DNA of 64,000 nt from assembly GCA_028641055.1 (NCBI GenBank), contig CM054060.1, positions 60,177,852 to 60,241,851 of the forward strand, in the 5' to 3' direction. Shown here piece after piece: positions 57,154 to 64,000 of this stretch. The DNA comes from Alopecurus myosuroides (Eukaryota; Streptophyta; Magnoliopsida; Poales; Poaceae). The position numbers and the translations under genes were made by a program. Position 1 is the first letter of the stretch, and every line of letters starts with the position of its first letter. The notes below the pieces were generated by a model. It was given only the letters and a program-made list of their open reading frames with translations. It was not told where the DNA came from and did no database searches.

Positions 57154-58502
57154 ACTCCCCCCAAGCTTAGCTTATTGCTTGTCCTTAAGCAATTCAGTGA
57201 CAACTGAGTGCGATAAAAGACTTTTACGAACACATTTGTTTCATATGATGTAAATATACTCACTATGTGATCAAATACTTAATTATGCTCATGATAAGAT
57301 ACATGCAAGATACTTTCACGTAATAGCTATGCAAACCATGAAGAGATAACAACATATTAATAATAAACTACATGAAGCATAACTATTTGCAAGATTGAAA
57401 TATTCATAATAGGATCTGATAAAGTGGTATCTCGCTTGCCCTTAAGTGTGGGGCAAAACATAAATGCCAGGGCACCTCTGAAGTTCAAGGGAAGACTAGA
57501 AGTAAAGATATCAAAGATACAATTATCAAAGTTATATCACAATCAACCGTACTTTGGGACAAACACATTACACTAAGAATGATAACTATGCTCTCAAGAA
57601 AGTGCTCAAAGAATATGGCGGATACTCAACATAAAAGTAAAAGAAAGGCCCTTTGCAGATGGAAGCATGGATCACTCATGTGCTAGAGCTTTTTATTTTA
57701 TTAAACAGAGGTATTGCAAACATTTTGAGAGAGGTGTATGCTTATGTCAACGAATGGTAAAAAGACAATACAGTACGTCACAAGTCAACTGGATTCACAA
57801 GAGCAGCTCCCATGTGAAGGACGCATCTGGGTAGAAGGTCATTCCTATTTCTCTTTTGTTTACACAATTATGCGTTGACTGATAAATCAGGGGCAAAAAG
57901 AGTGAAGAGAATTTGTGTGTATTAATTTGGGGCTGGGCACCCCGCTGCCAGCTCTTCTATCATTTCGTTAAGTGGATGAAGCCACTAGTCCATGGTGTGA
58001 AATCCAATCAACAAGTGAGATAAAGATTCTCTATTTACGTCCTCATGAGCTAAAACAGTGGCACAAAACAGATATAATTTTTAGCAGGTTTTAAAGGTAG
58101 CACATGAGCAATTTACTTGGAGTGGCGGTTAAATACCACATATAGGTAGGTATGGTGGACACATTTGGCAAACTTTGGTTTTCAGGGATTTGGATGCACG
58201 AGTAGAGCTCATACTCAGTACAGATGAAGGCTAGCAAATAGACAGGGAGCGACAATCAAGAGAGCAACAACTATCATAATCATGTTTGCGACAAAGTAAA
58301 ATTAATTGAGGCATAAAATTGATACTAGAACTCCGAGGCAAAATAAATCATCGAGGCTTATTGACTTTTTGTTTTCAGTCTTAGCATGCGTGAGCATGTG
58401 CCAAGTCGATTCAAATGAAACAGTCAGAGGAGGCTACCACAATATCATACCCTTCTATGAATAGAACAATGTGAACAAATATTTATATGACAAGTCATTT
58501 AC
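57154..58502 (-). other. 3' untranslated interior of gypsy element B
   Basis: Diverged copy of 53335-54650 (same order of blocks, many substitutions and small indels). It stops abruptly at 58502, where the next LTR begins; the likely target site is TTTAC (58498-58502). No gene. Confidence 0.7.
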
Positions 58503-60649
58503 TGTCGCACCCTGACCTCTAGAGGATACTCACCGGCCGAACTGGATAGTAGATGCTTGGATTACGGGGCCTAACTGCTCCCGCATCCTCTTACGAGTAG
58601 GCCAGCACTTATGTGCGACAACCAAGCTCTACTATTCCATCGTCGATGTAAACTATCCCATAGAGATCAAGATACTACCATTGACGTACTTCATACCATA
58701 CACACATGGTACGTCAACGGCGTTAAACGAAATGATAGCACAACATATCTCTAGGACATAAAAGATGGAAATAAGTTGCAACTGGCCCTCACTAGGGCAG
58801 AGAATAGCAAATACAATCATCCAGAGGACACATGTCCCAACATATCATCATTACATAGCAGCGGAAACAAACAAAGCGTCTGAGTACAGACAAAATACAA
58901 ATAGGCCTAAGAGGCCGGGAACGAAAAGGAAGACGGAGCCCATCCACGTAGTCTCGGATCCTGCCCGGGTCCGCTATCTACTCGTCAGCAGCGTCGTCGT
59001 ACTCCACGTAGTAGCCACCATGGGGATCCTCGGAAACGTCGTCTGCGGAAACCACAGCCCCAAAGGGGTCAGTACATAAACGTACTGGCAAGCAAGACTC
59101 ACAATTCACCAAAGTGTAACCCGTCAACACCAAGCACAGATGCTTTGGGTTCAACGGAAGAAAGAGGCTATAAAAGATGCTGCAACTGGCTGCTCTAACC
59201 AACTACAGAGGTACTACCACTTCCGGCTAAACAGAAAGAAGAAAAGATAGCGTATCGTAACCAACTATAACTAACCACCAAACAAACCCATCATGGACCT
59301 CGCCCCTTATCCAAAGAAGCAATCCGAGGATAACTCACACAGTTGGATTAATGATGGTTCAAATTATTGTGTCAATAAGACTATTACTAGTCAAGTTATC
59401 ATTAGTTAGGTGTAAGTTGTTCTGAGTACTTGTTAGCCAGTACTTTCACCAAGTAATCCATAACCGCGGAAAACACGGCTTCTCGAGAAGATTTATCCCT
59501 GCAGGGGTGCACCAATTTGGCCGTACACGTAAGAATAACCCGCCAGATGGAACGGCCATTCCACCAAGCGGGGCACTCAACACAACTCAACTCTTCTTCG
59601 CATCAAGCCCAAAGAACCACATGCTGTGCGTGCGCGGCTAATCGAGCCCCACGAAGAAAAGGGGACCCTCATAGCACTCTAAGACCACGCGCCCTAAATG
59701 CCGACTACAAAAGTTCCACCCTGGCGCCAAGGGTTCGCACCTGCACATGCATGCATCAAATGAAAAGCCCGAACTAAGTGTGGCGATTTGGACGAGATGC
59801 GAATCGAATCAAATTGAGGGGGGCTCCCATACACGCTTCCCACATGCGGTTAGTGCGCTCATCATGGATCAGTAGACAAGACCCTTTTCCTAATTAGGGT
59901 CGACACTAGCAGGCCTCAAAAGCACGTCGGGCCTCCTGCCGGTGCCTTATCATCAAATTATTATTACCCACAACATTAACATGATTGTTGCTTAACCATC
60001 GAGCCCATAGAACATAAATAAGTAAGGTAAAAGAAGTAACGGACAACAGACTCGAGCAAAAGCAACCCTAAGCATGCTAGTAGGACTAAGGCAACAAACA
60101 AGGGGTTATAGGTGTGGAGGTGAGGCAATATCAGGGTTTAAAGGATAACATGTGATAGGATCGGGACACAAGCAACGATTCATAGGGCTAGCAGAATAGA
60201 CAACGGAAAGTATCGGTATCCAATGTTGAAAGGAACACAGTGGTTCATGTGAGTGAATACTTGCCTGCAAACCCAGTAGCCTGGTACTGAGTTAACTCCT
60301 CAGAAGTAGTATCGTAAACCTCGTCGGTCTCAACGTCGTCGTCTATTCGAGAAGAAGCAAACACACAATCGAAAAGAGACGAACAGTCAATAACATGGCA
60401 TAATGCACAATCATGGGATGATGCATGGCAAATTAATTGATGCATCAAAATAAACTAGTTGACAAGATAACATGTTTAAGTGGACCCATATGCAATTGGA
60501 TTGCATATGGAATGCCCAGGAATTAAGGTTGAATTAATTGTTCTACAACTAATCATCATGTGTAAGTGAATTAGCATGATGCATGGATGATGAAAACAGA
60601 AAGAAGACATCAATAGAAACAAATTGAAATAAGGTTTACCAACTTTGGA

Positions 60650-61490
60650 ATTTTATTTATTAAGTTATGGAATTTTGGTTCCTTAAAGGTGTCACACAAG
60701 CATTTGTTGTTTTCACCAATTTTAGTTGTTCAAAATAGATAACAAAATTCATATTTGGAAAGAACACACAATTTTAGGTGGAATACATGTTTCACTTGTT
60801 GAAAAAGGATTTCAAATAAATTATTTATGAATTAAACAAGTTTAAGCAAGAATTAAATGAATTTAATTCAAACATGAACTTATTTGAATTTTTATTTGTT
60901 CCACACATTAAGTGAGATTCATATTTGAAAAGATTATACTTTTACGGTTGGAAAACATATTTTATAGTTTCAAAAAGAAATTAATTTGACCAAGTTATGA
61001 ATTTAGCAATATTAAATGATTTAAACAAGGTTTAAATTATTTAACCAATTTTAATTATTCAAAACATGAAACAAGTTTTATATTTGAAAAGGTGGTTTGA
61101 TTTAGCATGGAAAACATATTTTATTTGTTGAAATTGGATTTAAAATGAGCAAGTTATTATGTTAGCAATTTTAAATGCAATAATTAAGAAACAGTTGTTT
61201 TCAGCAATTTAAATTATTCAAAACAGCAAACAAAGTTAATATTTGGAAAGTACATGAAAAATGGGATGGAAAACATATTTAGTTTGTTGCATTTGGAATT
61301 TTTATGCCCAAGTTATGAATTTTTTCAAAATTAAGTGAATTAAACAAGTTTTCAAATATTTCACCAATTTAAAATATTCAAAACAGTAAACAAATTTTAT
61401 ATTTGGGTAGAGCATATAATTTGGCATAGAATACATATTTAAAAAGTTGAATTTGGAGTTTAGATGAATTATTTATGCAATTTAAAATAT
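60650..61490. repeat. Diverged tandem array, about 160-bp period, five copies
   Basis: A block of the form TATTTGGAAAG .. TGGAAAACATATTT .. TTGTTGAA .. AATTTAAATTATTCAAAACA recurs with starts near 60750, 60915, 61078, 61236 and 61396. Copies are 60-75 % alike by eye. The array is very AT-rich and lies inside the long LTR. Confidence 0.7.
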
Positions 61491-61639
61491 TAAGGTGTAA
61501 TTCTGCCATTTTTATTAACTAGGGACTTGGAAAATAATTTACAGGGGCCTAGGAAGAAATTACAGGGACTGGGTTGTGATTCCTGTGAAGTTTCTGTACC
61601 AAAACAAATGGAAATAAAAAGTTGGTTTAATTTGAGGGA

Positions 61640-61870
61640 GGGGGGACTCGAACCCACAATCTCCTGCTGTGAGCACAAGGGACAGAACCACTGGGGTGTG
61701 CTGTTCGGTTGGTGACAGTAAGGCAGCGGGGGGGGGTTAAGGTGCAGATTCGTCTACTGAATTTAATTCGGAAAAAGGAACAGAGAAAAGGTGGGGCTGG
61801 GGATTCGATCCCGCGAGCGCTTGGGCGCGCGCAGCGTGCACTGCCAGTGGGGTGTGTTCCGTTTCGTGAC
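61640..61870 (-). other. Two tRNA-like modules in the long LTR
   Basis: On the minus strand each module has an AGTGG/ACTGG box, then a B-box-like GGTTCGAGTCC (61644-61654) or GGATCGAATCC (61801-61811) about 35 bases later. Both share a CACACCCC(A/C)..TGG stretch and an upstream CTGTCAC. They look like a duplicated tRNA-derived segment. A cloverleaf cannot be confirmed by eye, so no tRNA gene is claimed. Confidence 0.3.
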
Positions 61871-63387
61871 AGGTAATGGCTACGGGAAAGGATAAGGTGT
61901 CGGTGGTGCGGGACTTAACTGAACTTGCAGTTCGCTGCAACTCGACGGAGGGAAGATAACGGCCGCCGGCGGGTGCTGCTGCGCCTCGACGTGAGGGCGC
62001 CGTGCGCGGTGGCCGTGCTATCGGGCGTGGTGTGCTCGTGGCGTGCGGGAGGAGGGGAGGGGAGCGAGAGGGGAAGCGGGTGGAGGTGCGCTCACCTCGG
62101 CAGAAGGCGAGCAGGGCGTGCAAGGAGGCGACGGTGGCGAACCGTGGACGACGGCGGCGACCTGAGCCCTCCCGGCCCGCGCCGCGGGGTGGAGGAGGAA
62201 GAGGGGGACCGGGCGTTTCCATTCCCGCCGTTTGCCCGGTCGGAGGAGGGCTTCCCGGCGGCGATCACCGGAGGGGAAGGTGTTCGGTGGTGAGGGTTCA
62301 GTACAGATAAAAAATGTGCAGAGAGAAGATGGAGGTTGGAAGGAGAGGGAAAGGAGGCGGGGAGATAGAGGAGGGGGAGAGAACTAGGGTTAGGGTTAGG
62401 GGAAGGGGTTCGGTTAGGGTTATAGGGGAGGGGAACGAGCTCCCTGCCGTTGCTCTCCTTCTCTGTATACGTGTACAGGCACGATGGAGTCCGTACAGAG
62501 GTTGAAGAAGGGTGGGGTTCGAAGGGGTATGGGCTAAGGGGAGTTGGGCTGGGCCTGCTCCTCTCTCTCTCTGGTGTGCTTTTTATTATTTTTTTCTTTC
62601 TTTATTTTTTTTTGCAGATTTGTAATAGGAAGAAAAAGGAGATAGTTTTGGGGTAGAATATTTTAGGGAAAAAAATTGGTATAGCTATTTAAGATAACAT
62701 CAACCACTTGCCAAGTTTTGTTTTACAAAAAGTTCAAAAATAAATACTGTTTGTAATTTGATTGAGATTTGAATTAATTTGATTATTAAGTGAATATTGA
62801 AAACAAAATTCAAATAGGGTGAACCTTATAGTTTAAGTGGAAACAAATGATTAGAATTGCTTTGTAATTTTCATAATTCCAAATTGGGTTGCTGTTTGCA
62901 ATTGAATTTGAAATAACATTTGAATTTGGATTAAGTGAATTATTAAAAGAACAATTCAATAGTTTGAGCTTTTCATTCTTAATGGAAACAATTGGATGTT
63001 TTAGTTGAATCTTTTATTTGGAAAATGTAACATAACAAGTATGAACAATTATTTGGATGTTGGTTTGGAATTTCAAATGTTTTTGGTATTAGATGAATTA
63101 TTGATTAGAAACAAATCAACAGTTTTGAAATCACAACTTTAATGGAAACAATTGATGGTTTTGATTTGAAATATCATTTTGGAAATTGTAACATCACAAG
63201 TATGAAACAAAAGGTTTAAAATTTGGTTTGCAATTCAAATAGAAAACAAGTGAAAACAAAAGAAAACAGAGGGAAACAAATGGAAAACAAGCAAAACAAA
63301 TGCAATGAACATGATGCCATGATGCAAAACATAAAATAACAGAGAGCAAACATTCTAATGGCTATTTTTCATACTTGGGATGTTACA

Positions 63388-64000
63388 AAACGCCCCCCCT
63401 TGAAGGAATCGCGCCCCGAGATTCCTACTGAGAAAAGAAAAGGTCCAGATACTTCTTGCGAAGATCCTCTTGAGCTGTGACACGTGAAACACATCGTGCA
63501 CCTTGGATAGTTTTTCTGGAAGTTCAAAACGATAGGCATTCCTGACAACTCTTCTGGAAAACGTCAGGGAATTAGCAAACCACCGGAACATTTTCGAGTA
63601 AAGGTAGAGGTTTTGTATCGAGTGTGTATATCTGGATGGAGCTTGATTCATTTGGAGAATAGGCTATCTGGCCAGAAGTGTGGAACATAGTTATTGACTT
63701 TTGAGCACAGTCAATTTTTGCTTTATTGGCCTTCAGCCAATCCATATCAAGAATTACATCAATGTCAGAATTTCCAAGTAGTATGAGAGAAGCAAGGAAT
63801 ATGTGGCCTCCGATTAGAATTGGATTGTCCTTACTTATCTTGGAATTCAGCATTTGAGATCCCGGGGAGTGAACAGTGATTTGATTGTTTAGTGGAACCA
63901 CAATTAGGTTGTATGTTGTGGCAAAGATCTTTGACACAAAAGAATGTGATGCTCCGGTATCAAACAACACTTTAGTTGGAATAGAGTTTAGCAGATGAAC
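63388..64000 (-). pseudogene. pol: Gypsy pol remnant: protease joined to the C-terminal end of integrase
   Basis: From 64000 downward, an aspartic protease (LFDTGASHSFVS, ILDMDWLKANKAKID) is followed by the start of the RT region, with a stop near 63583 and a shift into PEELSGMP. At about 63535-63541 this passes directly into the chromovirus-type end of integrase (YRFELPEKLSKVHDVFHVSQ), which runs to the polypurine tract at 63388-63410. RT, RNase H and the integrase core, normally over 2.5 kb, are missing. The element continues beyond the window. Confidence 0.8.

Larger units (their letters stand above)
58503..63387 (-). repeat. Very long (4.9 kb) LTR of a gypsy element, minus orientation
   Basis: Plus-strand ends are TGTCGCACCC and GATGTTACA, so on the minus strand it starts TGTAACATCCC and ends GGGTGCGACA, the end pattern of a grass gypsy group with long LTRs. 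The interior, with a polypurine-like tract (AAGGGGGGGCG on the minus strand) and pol remnants, follows at 63388. The LTR holds low-complexity AT-rich arrays (60650-61490, 62690-63250), a GC-rich section (61900-62300), a CCTAA-type stretch and two tRNA-like modules. No gene in it. Confidence 0.72.

Noticed and set aside
62384..62426. Telomere-like AGGGTTAGGGTTAGGG stretch
   Set aside because: Only two or three irregular units inside the long LTR; not a plant TTTAGGG array or an internal telomere.
1..64000. CRISPR arrays, bacterial operons, riboswitches, rRNA genes
   Set aside because: Nothing resembling these was seen; the window is plant nuclear DNA.

Overview
This is plant nuclear DNA from a grass, most likely a Triticeae species (wheat, Aegilops or barley group). 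The reasons are nested LTR retrotransposons of types that dominate Triticeae intergenic space (a Sirevirus-type copia with GC-rich palindromic LTRs, a BARE/Angela-like copia, gypsy LTRs beginning TGATACG and ending near CTTGTGGG..ATCA), grass-type LINEs, and one intronless, very GC-rich host gene. Only one intact host gene is visible: a 3-ketoacyl-CoA synthase (KCS) at 34719-36179 (+). A degenerate FAR1-related (FRS) gene follows it. Almost everything else is mobile DNA.

Layout. 1-14757: an older gypsy-like element (interior at 1-258 and 12821-13285, LTR at 13286-14757) split by a nearly intact, young Sirevirus-type copia element (259-12815, TSD ATATC). That element carries gag, pol and a third, intron-containing env-like gene behind its own GC-rich promoter-like block. 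14758-16697: decayed DNA with a zinc-knuckle gag-like relic. 16714-22802 (-): full-length but decayed LINE with a 16-bp TSD. 23052-30439 (+): decayed copia element with 293-bp LTRs, TSD AAAAG. 30473-34402 (-): 5'-truncated LINE that keeps a 1295-codon open frame. 34416-36179: KCS promoter and gene. 36760-40249: FRS pseudogene, interrupted inside a codon by a solo LTR (37563-38823, TSD GTTGT). 40250-43458: LTR fragment, then a GC-rich unit with a TATA box, split by a second solo LTR (41518-43026, TSD CAGAC). 43459-58502 (-): two stacked copies of one gypsy (probably Athila-like) family; the LTR of the first is split by a young BARE/Angela-like copia (44242-52718, TSD CTATG). 58503-64000 (-): a gypsy element with a 4.9-kb LTR and a pol gene that has lost its reverse transcriptase-integrase core.

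How it fits together. Target-site duplications allow five insertions to be removed exactly, which restores the order of events. By-eye LTR divergence ranks the elements: Sirevirus type about 0.6 %, BARE/Angela-like about 0.8 %, small-LTR copia about 3 %. The KCS gene keeps only about 300 bp of native upstream sequence before the LINE and copia insertions. The most unusual structure is in the Sirevirus-type element: three GC-rich blocks (both LTRs and an internal one), each with exactly four copies of the same 15-bp palindrome, the internal block lying just upstream of a spliced accessory gene. Family names are assigned from recognised motifs and architecture, without database comparison.
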